Below, one piece after another: positions 1 to 6,236 of a DNA stretch of 23,603 nt (position 1 is its first letter; every line of letters starts with the position of its first letter). The stretch comes from Verrucomicrobiota bacterium (GTDB taxonomy: Bacteria; Verrucomicrobiota; Verrucomicrobiia; Chthoniobacterales; UBA10450). A program made the translations under genes and the position numbers. The stretch covers positions 1 through 23,603 of the forward strand of contig QHMQ01000120.1 of assembly GCA_003217835.1 (NCBI GenBank), in the 5' to 3' direction. The notes beneath the pieces were generated by a model. It saw only the letters and a list, made by a program, of their open reading frames with translations. It made no database searches and was not told where the DNA came from.

Positions 1-1
1 C

Positions 2-109
2 GAATACAGCCTGCCTGGACGCGACCGCGATTTCACGATGCAGAACGAGCCGGTTGAACCGACTGAGCGCAGACGGCGCAAAACTGTCGAGCAACCGGTG
101 CTCGTATAG
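2..109 (+). CDS. 3' end of an upstream gene, probably cytochrome c oxidase subunit I (partial)
   Basis: An open frame runs from the window edge to TAG at 107-109 and gives about 35 residues, ending in an arginine-rich stretch and then TVEQPVLV. It is hydrophilic, as expected for the cytoplasmic C-terminal tail of an oxidase subunit I. It stops 8 bases before the subunit III start and lies in the same direction. The identity rests only on position: subunit I is otherwise missing from this operon and commonly precedes subunit III. No diagnostic subunit I residue lies inside the window, so it could be another gene. Confidence 0.45.
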   Translation, partial: EYSLPGRDRDFTMQNEPVEPTERRRRKTVEQPVLV

Positions 110-117
110 CCTAACGA

Positions 118-993
118 ATGGAGATTCCATATACAGTCTCGACTCGACCCGACACAGGCCTTTGGAACGCGAAGGTCGGGATCTGGTTGTTTCTCGCGTC
201 CGAAGTGATGCTCTTCGGCGGACTTTTTTCCGCTTATATCTTTTTGCGACTGGACGCGCCCCCGGGGATGTGGCCGCACGGCTTGCTCAACGTTCCCGTT
301 GGCACGATGAACACGGCGATTCTGATTCTCTCGTCGGTCACGGTGGTGCTCGCGTGGGCGGCGTTGAAGATGAGAAAATATCGCGCCTACTGGTGGTACA
401 TGTTGGCCACGATTCTTTGCGGCGTAATCTTCTTAACGGTCAAACTCGTTTACGAATGGCCGCAGAAGTTCGATCATTTCGGGGCTTACATTAAGCCAGA
501 AGCGCTCGGGAAATACGAACAGTATCTCGGCAACGAGCATGCTGCCGCGAAAGGTTTGCCGCCGCGGCTCGAAATCACAGGGCATCTGCATAATCGCGCG
601 GCGCTCAACGACCCAAACATCAAGGATTACGAAGTCGCGCTCGATCCACTAAACGCTGATCCGACCAACCCCGCGATGGATCGGCCGCATTTCTTCCCAC
701 TGCCCGTCACCGACAAGATCGCGAAGATCGAAAAGGAAGACGTCGAGCGGGCGACCATGTTTCTGCCCACGCACAGCGCGTATTTTGCCAGTTATTTCAC
801 GATCACCGGTTTGCATGGAATGCACGTGCTTGGCGGCGTCCTCGTCTTCATCTACATGTGGCTGCCGGTCAGCAAAAAGCTTTACCAGCGCAATCCCGAG
901 CATCTCGCCAATCGCGTCGAGGTCTCGGGCCTCTTCTGGCACTTTGTCGATCTGGTCTGGATTTTCGTCTTCCCGCTTTTTTATTTGCTCTAG
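118..993 (+). CDS. ctaE: Cytochrome c oxidase subunit III (caa3/aa3 type)
   Basis: This 291-residue integral membrane subunit of a haem-copper terminal oxidase supports the catalytic core in the cytoplasmic membrane. Five hydrophobic segments are visible (about 20-43, 58-82, 90-113, 222-248 and 269-291), the layout of bacterial subunit III. Family hallmarks are GIWLFLASEVMLFGGLFSAY (21-40), LHGMHVLGG (232-240) and LFWHFVDLVWIFVFPLFYLL at the C-terminus. The loop between helices 3 and 4 (about 115-221) is roughly 100 residues and strongly charged, whereas caa3 relatives usually have a short loop there. The ATG at 118 follows the upstream TAG by 8 bases and no strong Shine-Dalgarno sequence is seen. 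Subunit IV begins 3 bases after the stop, so the two are probably co-transcribed. Confidence 0.93.
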   Translation: MEIPYTVSTRPDTGLWNAKVGIWLFLASEVMLFGGLFSAYIFLRLDAPPGMWPHGLLNVPVGTMNTAILILSSVTVVLAWAALKMRKYRAYWWYMLATILCGVIFLTVKLVYEWPQKFDHFGAYIKPEALGKYEQYLGNEHAAAKGLPPRLEITGHLHNRAALNDPNIKDYEVALDPLNADPTNPAMDRPHFFPLPVTDKIAKIEKEDVERATMFLPTHSAYFASYFTITGLHGMHVLGGVLVFIYMWLPVSKKLYQRNPEHLANRVEVSGLFWHFVDLVWIFVFPLFYLL

Positions 994-996
994 CTG

Positions 997-1341
997 ATGA
1001 ACAACCCGCCTGACATTTCACAAGACCCGAGCGAGCACGAGGAGTACGCGCACAACGTGCAAAAGCACGTCCGAGGGTATTTAATGGTCGGGGCGACGTT
1101 GCTCGCGTTCACCGCCATTACCGTCGCGCTTTCCTACGTGAACTTCGGGGCGCCGAAAGCGAACATCGCCGTGGCCATGCTCGTGGCGACGTTCAAGGCA
1201 GGATTGGTCGCGGCAATTTTCATGCATCTCGCCGCAGAAAAACGGCTCATCTATCGCATTCTCATTTTTACCGGTTTCTTTGTGCTCGGACTTTTCTGGC
1301 TTATTTTTCTCGCGTGGTACGACTATCCGGTCGTTCGTTAA
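997..1341 (+). CDS. ctaF: Cytochrome c oxidase subunit IV (prokaryotic COX4 type)
   Basis: A 114-residue membrane protein with a charged N-terminus (residues 1-26) followed by three hydrophobic segments (about 28-48, 57-78, 86-108). The segment AMLVATFKAGLVAAIFMHL, followed by a basic turn and a final helix ending in a Tyr-rich tail, is typical of the small subunit IV of caa3 and cytochrome bo-type oxidases. It is thought to help assemble or stabilise the CuB site. It sits 3 bases after subunit III and its TAA directly abuts the next ATG at 1342. Length and helix number match the family. The call is secure at family level. Confidence 0.88.
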   Translation: MNNPPDISQDPSEHEEYAHNVQKHVRGYLMVGATLLAFTAITVALSYVNFGAPKANIAVAMLVATFKAGLVAAIFMHLAAEKRLIYRILIFTGFFVLGLFWLIFLAWYDYPVVR

Positions 1342-1519
1342 ATGTCGCTTAAAGGCTTCCATATTGTTTTCATTATCTTCTCGACGCTGCTTGCATCTCG
1401 TGGAAGGCGCGCCGATTTATCTGGCCGGCGCAATCTGCTCGTTTGTGGTCGCGGTCGCGCTGGTCGTTTACGGCGTCTGGTTTTATCGGAAAATGAAACG
1501 GCTTCGCATCATCACATGA
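1342..1519 (+). pseudogene. Small single-helix membrane protein of the oxidase operon, frameshifted
   Basis: Two partial frames together look like one short membrane protein. Frame 1 from ATG 1342 reads MSLKGFHIVFIIFSTLLA. From about 1391 the protein-like sequence moves to frame 2, reading LVEGAPIYLAGAICSF, then a hydrophobic stretch and YRKMKRLRIIT, ending at TGA 1517-1519. That stop overlaps the ATG of the next gene (ATGA), as expected for a native gene end. Frame 1 continues open past the break but becomes arginine-rich and not protein-like, and by chance it fuses to the next gene as one 144-codon frame. The break lies near 1385-1395. The short spacing between the parts suggests a small deletion whose length is not a multiple of three, or an assembly error. 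The function is unknown; similar small membrane proteins sit in oxidase operons. Confidence 0.6.
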
Positions 1520-1776
1520 AGGCGAAAATCTTGTCGATCCTAATCTTGTCGATCTTTTCGCCTGCTGGGCAAGCGCTGGCCTGTCCGTTTTGCTACGGCG
1601 CAAAAGATGGAAAATCGACCGAACACATGGCGGTGGCGATCTGGTTTCTTTTTGGAGCTGTGATGTCGGTCCTGGGTGGAATCGGCGCGTTCAGTTTTCA
1701 TCTCTGGCGGCATGGGCGCCTGCCAGCCGAGCCGTATCAAGAGATGACCGAGGAAGAGCTGAGCAAATATGAATAG
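1516..1776 (+). CDS. Small secreted/membrane CPFC-motif protein of the oxidase operon
   Basis: An 86-residue protein with an N-terminal signal sequence (about 1-22, MKAKILSILILSIFSPAGQA) followed directly by ACPFCYG, a CxxC pair at C23 and C26. One transmembrane helix follows (about 38-63), with a basic stop-transfer region (LWRHGR) and an acidic cytoplasmic tail. Small proteins of this form sit in oxidase clusters of several non-proteobacterial phyla, but I know of no proven function. The periplasmic CxxC next to a membrane helix would fit copper or thiol handling during CuA assembly, which is inference. The start at 1516 is chosen because it overlaps the upstream TGA as ATGA. The TAG at 1774-1776 overlaps the coxB start by 8 bases, so translation is probably coupled. 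Confidence 0.7.
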   Translation: MKAKILSILILSIFSPAGQALACPFCYGAKDGKSTEHMAVAIWFLFGAVMSVLGGIGAFSFHLWRHGRLPAEPYQEMTEEELSKYE

Positions 1777-2635
1777 CCTGGCGCTAATCAATGAATTCCT
1801 GGGCCAGCCGCCGAACGCTTCCTCCCACGGGTATCAAATCGACCACATCCTCGAGTTCTGCCACTGGTTCATGGGAGCGCTTTTTCTGGGCTGGTCGGCG
1901 TTCTTTATTTTCGTTTTGATTCGCTTCCGGAGAGGCCGGCATCCGGCTGCGGATCACCAAGGAGTGAAAAGCGGCATCTCGACGCATCTGGAATTCTCCG
2001 TTGTCTTAATCGAAGCCGTCCTGCTGCTCGGGTTCGCCATTCCGCTTTGGGCAAAACGGGTAAATCAGTTCCCGCCGGGCAAAGACGCGCTTCTCGTTCA
2101 CGTCGTCGGCCAACAGTTCAGTTGGAATTTTCATTTGCCCGGCCCCGATGGCCAATTTGGCCGGCGCGATGCTAGCTTGGTAAACAACTCCAATCCCATC
2201 GGCCTCGATCCGAACGACCCCGCGGGCAAAGACGATATCGTGACGGTTGGCGAACTGCATGTGCCGGTGGATCGGCCGGTCATCACTGAACTTTCATCGA
2301 AAGATGTGATCCACGATTTCTTCTTGCCGGATATGCGCATAGCGGCGGACGCAATTCCAGGCTCACTCATTCCGATGTGGTTTACACCAATCAAGACCGG
2401 GACTTACGAAGTAATCTGCGGCCAGCTTTGCGGTTTGGGGCATTCTGGAATGGCGCGCCGAGTTAGCTGGATCGCAGGGCGCACCTCCAGCTGGTGCTCC
2501 GAAAACGGAAAACAAACCCGCCGGCACGCCGGCGCCCTCGCCAAGTCCCGGCGGGTAGCGTGGGCTCTTTCTGTAGCGGCGGTCTATGACCGCCGGACTC
2601 TTCAAGTTCGATCTACCCACGGTTGCAAAGAATGA
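1769..2635 (+). CDS. ctaC: Cytochrome c oxidase subunit II, C-terminus apparently frameshifted
   Basis: Subunit II carries the CuA centre that accepts electrons from cytochrome c. Two transmembrane helices lie at about 33-53 and 76-95, followed by a periplasmic cupredoxin domain. The CuA ligands are visible: H182 in DVIHDFF and the C217-x3-C221-x3-H225-x2-M228 motif (CGQLCGLGHSGM). Directly after M228 this frame turns into basic, cysteine- and tryptophan-containing sequence that does not look like a subunit II end. The +1 frame from about 2442 instead reads WRAELAGSQGAPPAG and a Pro/Thr/Ser-rich tail ending at TAG 2556-2558, probably the original C-terminus. The last residues of the long frame are encoded by a palindromic repeat at 2572-2595. 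No haem-binding CxxCH domain is present. Identity is secure; the annotated C-terminus is not. Confidence 0.85.
   Translation: MNSLALINEFLGQPPNASSHGYQIDHILEFCHWFMGALFLGWSAFFIFVLIRFRRGRHPAADHQGVKSGISTHLEFSVVLIEAVLLLGFAIPLWAKRVNQFPPGKDALLVHVVGQQFSWNFHLPGPDGQFGRRDASLVNNSNPIGLDPNDPAGKDDIVTVGELHVPVDRPVITELSSKDVIHDFFLPDMRIAADAIPGSLIPMWFTPIKTGTYEVICGQLCGLGHSGMARRVSWIAGRTSSWCSENGKQTRRHAGALAKSRRVAWALSVAAVYDRRTLQVRSTHGCKE
2572..2595 (+). repeat. 24-bp palindromic repeat, forward copy (coxB-ctaA junction)
   Basis: TGTAG at 2572-2576 is followed by CGGCGGTC-TAT-GACCGCCG, a perfect 8-bp hairpin with a 3-base loop. A near-identical inverted copy lies at 2657-2680. The first 14 bases of this copy pair exactly with the last 14 of the other, and 22 of 24 positions can pair. 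The two copies therefore form the ends of an element of about 110 bp, a MITE-like or BIME-like arrangement. Related copies occur at 5265 and 23017. Confidence 0.8.
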
Positions 2636-3696
2636 GCGCAGGGGCCGGAAATAATGCGACGGTCACAGACCGCCGCTACAGTAGCTGGCTCAACGTGTTT
2701 GCGTGGATCACATGCGTCGCGACGTTGTTTCTTATTTGCAGCGGCGGAATGGTCACGAGCAAAGGCGTTGGTCTCGCCGTGCCCGATTGGCCGACCACGT
2801 TCGGCTACAACATGTTTTTATTTCCTGTTTCGAAATGGATCGGTGGGATTTTTTTTGAGCACACCCACCGCTTGATTGCTTCCGCCGTGGGTTTTCTGAC
2901 GATAATTCTCACGACCTGGCTTTGGCGCAGCGAACCTCGAAAATGGGTTCGTAATCTTGGAATAATCGCGCTCGGCGCGGTGCTTTTGCAGGGCGTGCTC
3001 GGCGGACTGCGAGTCACCATGCTAAAAGACGAAATCGGCATCTTTCACGCCTGTCTCGCGCAAGCTTTTCTTGGGCTGGTCGTCGTGATCGCTCTCGTCA
3101 CTTCAAAATTGTGGCGCGCACTCTCCGATACTGCTGTCGATCCAAAGAAATTTGCACCGATCAAAATGATCGCGATCGTAGCAACGGTCTCGATTTATAC
3201 GCAGCTTGCGCTTGGCGCGACAATGCGCCATCAACATCGCGACCTTGCGATTCTCGATTTCCCGACGGCAAATGGCGGCTGGATTCCGAACACCAGCCCG
3301 ATCGCGCTTGCAAAGATTAACGCCTGGCGCGATGCGCTGGGTTTGTCCGACGTGGACGCATTCCAAATCTGGCTGCAAATGGCGCATCGGTTTCTCGCGT
3401 TGATCATCGCCATAATTGTGGTTGCATTTTGTCTTCGCGTTTGGAGAGATGCGCCGGGCGTCGCTGCGCTCAAGCGATTGTCGATCTTTTGGGTTGCCCT
3501 GGTTGCGTGCCAGATAGCGCTCGGAGCTTGGACAATTTGGAGCAATAAAGCGGCCGACATCGCAACTGCGCATGTCGCGGTCGGCGCGATCATGCTATCT
3601 TTTGGTGTGAGCATTGGCGCAATTTGCTGGCGAATCTCGTATCGCCACCTTGGCAGGGCGCGATCGCCGGGTGCGCCACAACACGTCGTTGCATGA
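2632..3696 (+). CDS. ctaA: Heme A synthase (COX15/CtaA)
   Basis: Heme A synthase oxidises the C8 methyl of heme O to a formyl group, giving heme A for the oxidase encoded here. The 354-residue protein has eight hydrophobic segments in two four-helix halves and the expected histidines: H77 and H79 in EHTHRLIAS, H139 in IFHACLAQ, H200/H202 in MRHQHRDL, H252 in MAHRFLALI and H314 in ATAHVAVGAIML. GLAVPDWPTTFGYN (47-60) is also characteristic. An ATG start at 2632 is preferred over TTG at 2623; it overlaps a TGA from the upstream frame. Residues 9-17 (ATVTDRRYS) are encoded by the inverted repeat at 2657-2680, so the N-terminus is unlikely to be ancestral. The stop overlaps the ctaB start as ATGA. 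Confidence 0.92.
   Translation: MSAGAGNNATVTDRRYSSWLNVFAWITCVATLFLICSGGMVTSKGVGLAVPDWPTTFGYNMFLFPVSKWIGGIFFEHTHRLIASAVGFLTIILTTWLWRSEPRKWVRNLGIIALGAVLLQGVLGGLRVTMLKDEIGIFHACLAQAFLGLVVVIALVTSKLWRALSDTAVDPKKFAPIKMIAIVATVSIYTQLALGATMRHQHRDLAILDFPTANGGWIPNTSPIALAKINAWRDALGLSDVDAFQIWLQMAHRFLALIIAIIVVAFCLRVWRDAPGVAALKRLSIFWVALVACQIALGAWTIWSNKAADIATAHVAVGAIMLSFGVSIGAICWRISYRHLGRARSPGAPQHVVA
2657..2680 (-). repeat. 24-bp palindromic repeat, inverted copy inside the ctaA N-terminus
   Basis: This is the reverse-orientation copy of the repeat at 2572-2595, differing at two positions. Read on the minus strand it is TGTAG followed by CGGCGGTC-TGT-GACCGTCG, a hairpin with one G:T position. In the ctaA frame it encodes ATVTDRRYS. 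The two copies are separated by 61 bases. Confidence 0.8.
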
Positions 3697-4613
3697 AAGC
3701 CGCCGCGATTCGCAACGCGACGGAGGTTGAAACTGTTGCGAGAAATGGCGAATCCGCACGCAGACGCCTGTTCGATTTTGCCGAGTTGGTCAAAGCGCGG
3801 CTCACCTTGCTTGTTCTGCTCACCACTGCGGCCGGTTTTTATCTCGGGGCGCAATCACCGATCAACTACGCCGCATTGTTTCACGTTGTGTTTGGGACAG
3901 CAGCGGCAGCTGCCGGCGCGGCTGCGCTCAACCAGTGGTGGGAACGCAAGCTCGACGCACTCATGCGCCGAACGAGAACACGCCCCGTCCCAGCTGGTCG
4001 GATGCGACCTGTCGAAGCTCTTACCCTTGGGGTCGTTCTTTCGATTTTTGGCGTTGGTTATCTCGTGGTTGCCTGCAACGCGCTCAGCGCCACGCTCGCC
4101 GCGCTTACGATCTTCATTTATATATTTGGTTACACCCCGCTGAAGCGGGCCAGCACGGCAAACACACTCGTCGGCGCAATCCCCGGCGCGATTCCGCCGA
4201 TGATCGGTTGGGCGGCGGCGCGCGGAACAATCGAGGCTGGTGCATGGAGCCTCTTTGCGATCCTTCTGTTGTGGCAACTGCCGCATTTCTTCGCGATCGC
4301 CTGGATGTACCGCGATGACTATTCGCGCGCGGGCTTCCGAATGATTTCGAATGACGATAGCAGCGGCGAGCGCAGCGCCAGTCAAAGTGTATTCTTTTGC
4401 ATTTTGCTCCTGGTGATCGCAGGGCTTCCCACGTTTCTTGGAATCGCCACACTGGTTTACCTTGCAATCGAGCTAGCCCTCGGCGGTTTGTTTATCGTCG
4501 TCGCAATGCGCTTCTTGAAAAAGCGCACGGTGGCAGCTGCGCGATTATTGTTCATCACTTCGATTGTTTACCTCCCGCTGTTGCTGGGTGCATTGGTCCT
4601 GACGAAGTCATGA
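3693..4613 (+). CDS. ctaB: Protoheme IX farnesyltransferase (heme O synthase)
   Basis: CtaB transfers a farnesyl group from farnesyl diphosphate to protoheme IX, making heme O, the substrate of the ctaA product. It is a UbiA-family polytopic membrane enzyme of 306 residues. The first prenyl-diphosphate motif starts at N80 (NQWWERKLDALMRRTRTRP); glutamate replaces the first aspartate of the usual NxxxDxxxD, a conservative change. The second motif is YRDDYSRAGF at 206-215, with WQLPHFFAIAW just before it. Start 3693 is chosen because its ATG overlaps the ctaA TGA (ATGA), whereas a longer frame from 3624 would run inside ctaA. Its TGA overlaps the SCO start in the same way, so ctaA-ctaB-SCO are translationally coupled. 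Confidence 0.93.
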   Translation: MKAAAIRNATEVETVARNGESARRRLFDFAELVKARLTLLVLLTTAAGFYLGAQSPINYAALFHVVFGTAAAAAGAAALNQWWERKLDALMRRTRTRPVPAGRMRPVEALTLGVVLSIFGVGYLVVACNALSATLAALTIFIYIFGYTPLKRASTANTLVGAIPGAIPPMIGWAAARGTIEAGAWSLFAILLLWQLPHFFAIAWMYRDDYSRAGFRMISNDDSSGERSASQSVFFCILLLVIAGLPTFLGIATLVYLAIELALGGLFIVVAMRFLKKRTVAAARLLFITSIVYLPLLLGALVLTKS

Positions 4614-5263
4614 ACGCTTCATCAATCCCGATTCAACGCGGAACCTCGTGGAGCGCGATTGTCTGGAAAGCAACGTTGATTCTCATTCCGTTGGTCACGG
4701 CGGGACTTTTACTTTGGCTGCGCCATGTGGAGGTCCGTGCGCTCGCCCAACGAACTGTTCCCTCCTATGGCACAGTCCCCCATTTTCAGCTTGTAAACCA
4801 GGAGGACCAACGGTTCGACTCAGTGCAATTGGCAGGGAAAATTTGGATCGCCGATTTTATTTATACAACCCGTCCCGGCCCCTGTCCGATGATCAGCATG
4901 CGGATGAGCGAATTGCAAAAGCCATTGGAAAAAACCGATGTGCATCTGATCTCGTTCAGCGTCGATCCGGAAAAGGACACGCCGGAAGTTTTGCGGGGCT
5001 ACGCGGAGAAGTTACGCGCCGAACCAAAGCGCTGGGATTTTCTTACCGGACCGAAATCTGCGATTTACGATCTTTCTCACAAAGGCTTCAAACTCGCGGT
5101 CTCCGACGGCAGTGATGAAGCCGGAATTCCGGTGCACAGCACGAGCATGGTGCTGGTGGATCGCCATGGAGAAATCCGTGGCTATTATGAAGCGACCGAA
5201 GCGGACGCAGTAACCAAATTGCTCGCCGACACGAGTCATCTTTTGCGCGAGCAACCAAGATAA
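4610..5263 (+). CDS. SCO1/SenC family copper chaperone with an altered CxxxC motif
   Basis: SCO proteins are membrane-anchored thioredoxin-fold chaperones that deliver copper to the CuA site of subunit II. This 217-residue protein has an N-terminal membrane anchor (about 20-40), then the thioredoxin-like domain with IWIADFIYTT (78-87) and VHLISFSVDPEKDTPEVLR. The copper motif normally has two cysteines and a distal histidine. Here the distal His is present (H176 in GIPVHSTSM) and so is the second Cys (C92), but the first is replaced by Arg: the run reads TTRPGPCPM with R88 encoded by CGT at 4871-4873. TGT (Cys) is one base away. Either copper binding is impaired or this is a sequence error. 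It is the last gene of the operon and starts with an ATGA overlap with ctaB. Confidence 0.9.
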   Translation: MNASSIPIQRGTSWSAIVWKATLILIPLVTAGLLLWLRHVEVRALAQRTVPSYGTVPHFQLVNQEDQRFDSVQLAGKIWIADFIYTTRPGPCPMISMRMSELQKPLEKTDVHLISFSVDPEKDTPEVLRGYAEKLRAEPKRWDFLTGPKSAIYDLSHKGFKLAVSDGSDEAGIPVHSTSMVLVDRHGEIRGYYEATEADAVTKLLADTSHLLREQPR

Positions 5264-5264
5264 T

Positions 5265-5288
5265 TGTAGCGACGCTCTGTGAGCCTCG
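5265..5288 (+). repeat. Palindromic repeat, forward copy between convergent genes
   Basis: TGTAG then CGACGCTC-TGT-GAGCCTCG: the same frame as the copy at 2572 (TGTAG plus two 8-base arms around a 3-base loop) with one unpaired arm position. It begins just after the SCO stop codon (5261-5263) and faces a degenerate inverted copy at 5306-5324. The pair lies in the gap between convergent SCO and rfbA and could act as a two-way terminator. Confidence 0.55.
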
Positions 5289-5305
5289 GGCAAATAATGA
5301 AGCCA

Positions 5306-5324
5306 GGTCCGTAGACCGCTATTA
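5306..5324 (-). repeat. Degenerate inverted repeat copy between convergent genes
   Basis: The minus strand reads TAATAGC, then GGTC-TACG-GACC, a shorter and degenerate relative of the copies at 2572 and 2657. It is oriented opposite to the copy at 5265, which repeats the forward/inverted arrangement of the coxB-ctaA junction. Confidence 0.4.
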
Positions 5325-5335
5325 CCGAAGTCGAC

Positions 5336-6232
5336 CTAGCCGACCGGCTCCGGACCGGCGCTTGGCCCCTCGTCGCAAACCATCCGCAGATAGTCTCGAT
5401 ACTCGCCTTTCGGCAACCGATCCATGGTCATCGAGAGTTGTGACTGGCTGATAAAGCCCATGCGAAGGGCGACTTCCTCAAGACACGCGATTTTTAACCC
5501 TTGCCGATGTTCGATTGTCGCAATGTAGTTGCCAGCTTCGAGCAGGCTTGTCTGCGTGCCGGTGTCGAGCCAGGCCATGCCGCGGCTGAGCAGTTTCACA
5601 TGTAGCTGTTTCTCCTTGAGATAGAGTAAATTCAGGTCGGTGATCTCAAGTTCGCCGCGGGCCGACGGGCGCAGGGTTTGGCAAAGATCGACCACGCGCT
5701 CGTCGTAAACATAAAGTCCCGGCACCGCGAAATGACTTTTAGGTTGTATTGGTTTCTCCTCGAGACTGATCGCCTTGCCTTGAGCGTCAAATTCGACCAC
5801 CCCGTAGCGCTGAGGGTCGCGGACTTGATATCCGAAAATGCAGGCACCCCGGTCAATGGCGAGAGCGGCGCGGTAAAAATCGAGTTTTCCGTAGAAAATA
5901 TTATCGCCGAGAATAAGCGACGCGCCCGCGTCGCCGATGAATTTTGCGCCGATCAAAAAAGCTTGGGCGATCCCCTCCGGCTTCGGCTGTTCGGCATATT
6001 CGATTCGAATCCCAAGTTGGCCACCATCGCCCAGATAATCGCGAAGCATCGGCAGATCCTTCGGTGTGGTAATGATCAGGACCTCGCGTAGACCGCCGAG
6101 CATGAGGGTGGCGAGCGGATAGCAAATCATCGGCTTATCGTAAATCGGAAGAAGCTGCTTGCAGACAATCTTGGTGAGCGGGAAAAGACGCGTCCCGGCA
6201 CCGCCAGCAAGAAGAATGGCCTTTTTGTTCAT
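5336..6232 (-). CDS. rfbA: Glucose-1-phosphate thymidylyltransferase
   Basis: RfbA makes dTDP-glucose from dTTP and glucose-1-phosphate, the first step towards dTDP-L-rhamnose and other deoxysugars for surface polysaccharide. The 298-residue length fits the family. The nucleotidyltransferase signature LAGGAGTRLFPLTK is at 8-21, followed by KQLLPIYDKPMICYPL (25-40), the metal-site region ILGDNIFYG near 108-116 and the sugar-binding region AWLDTGT near 220. ATG 6230-6232 is the only start that retains the N-terminal strand. It begins 4 bases after the stop of the upstream glycosyltransferase, so the two form a unit for glycan synthesis. The other dTDP-rhamnose genes (rfbB, C, D) are not in the window. 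Confidence 0.93.
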   Translation of the reverse strand: MNKKAILLAGGAGTRLFPLTKIVCKQLLPIYDKPMICYPLATLMLGGLREVLIITTPKDLPMLRDYLGDGGQLGIRIEYAEQPKPEGIAQAFLIGAKFIGDAGASLILGDNIFYGKLDFYRAALAIDRGACIFGYQVRDPQRYGVVEFDAQGKAISLEEKPIQPKSHFAVPGLYVYDERVVDLCQTLRPSARGELEITDLNLLYLKEKQLHVKLLSRGMAWLDTGTQTSLLEAGNYIATIEHRQGLKIACLEEVALRMGFISQSQLSMTMDRLPKGEYRDYLRMVCDEGPSAGPEPVG

Positions 6233-6236
6233 TCGC

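Noticed and set aside
1342..1776. One 144-residue protein in a single open frame
   Set aside because: The middle part is arginine-rich and not protein-like, while another frame carries a clear membrane helix that ends at an ATGA junction; this is two genes joined by a frameshift.
2586..2654. Short frame reading MTAGLFKFDLPTVAKNE and ending at TAA 2652-2654
   Set aside because: It looks somewhat protein-like, but it begins in a repeat, is only 22 codons and has no ribosome-binding site. It may be a remnant of an older coxB or ctaA end.
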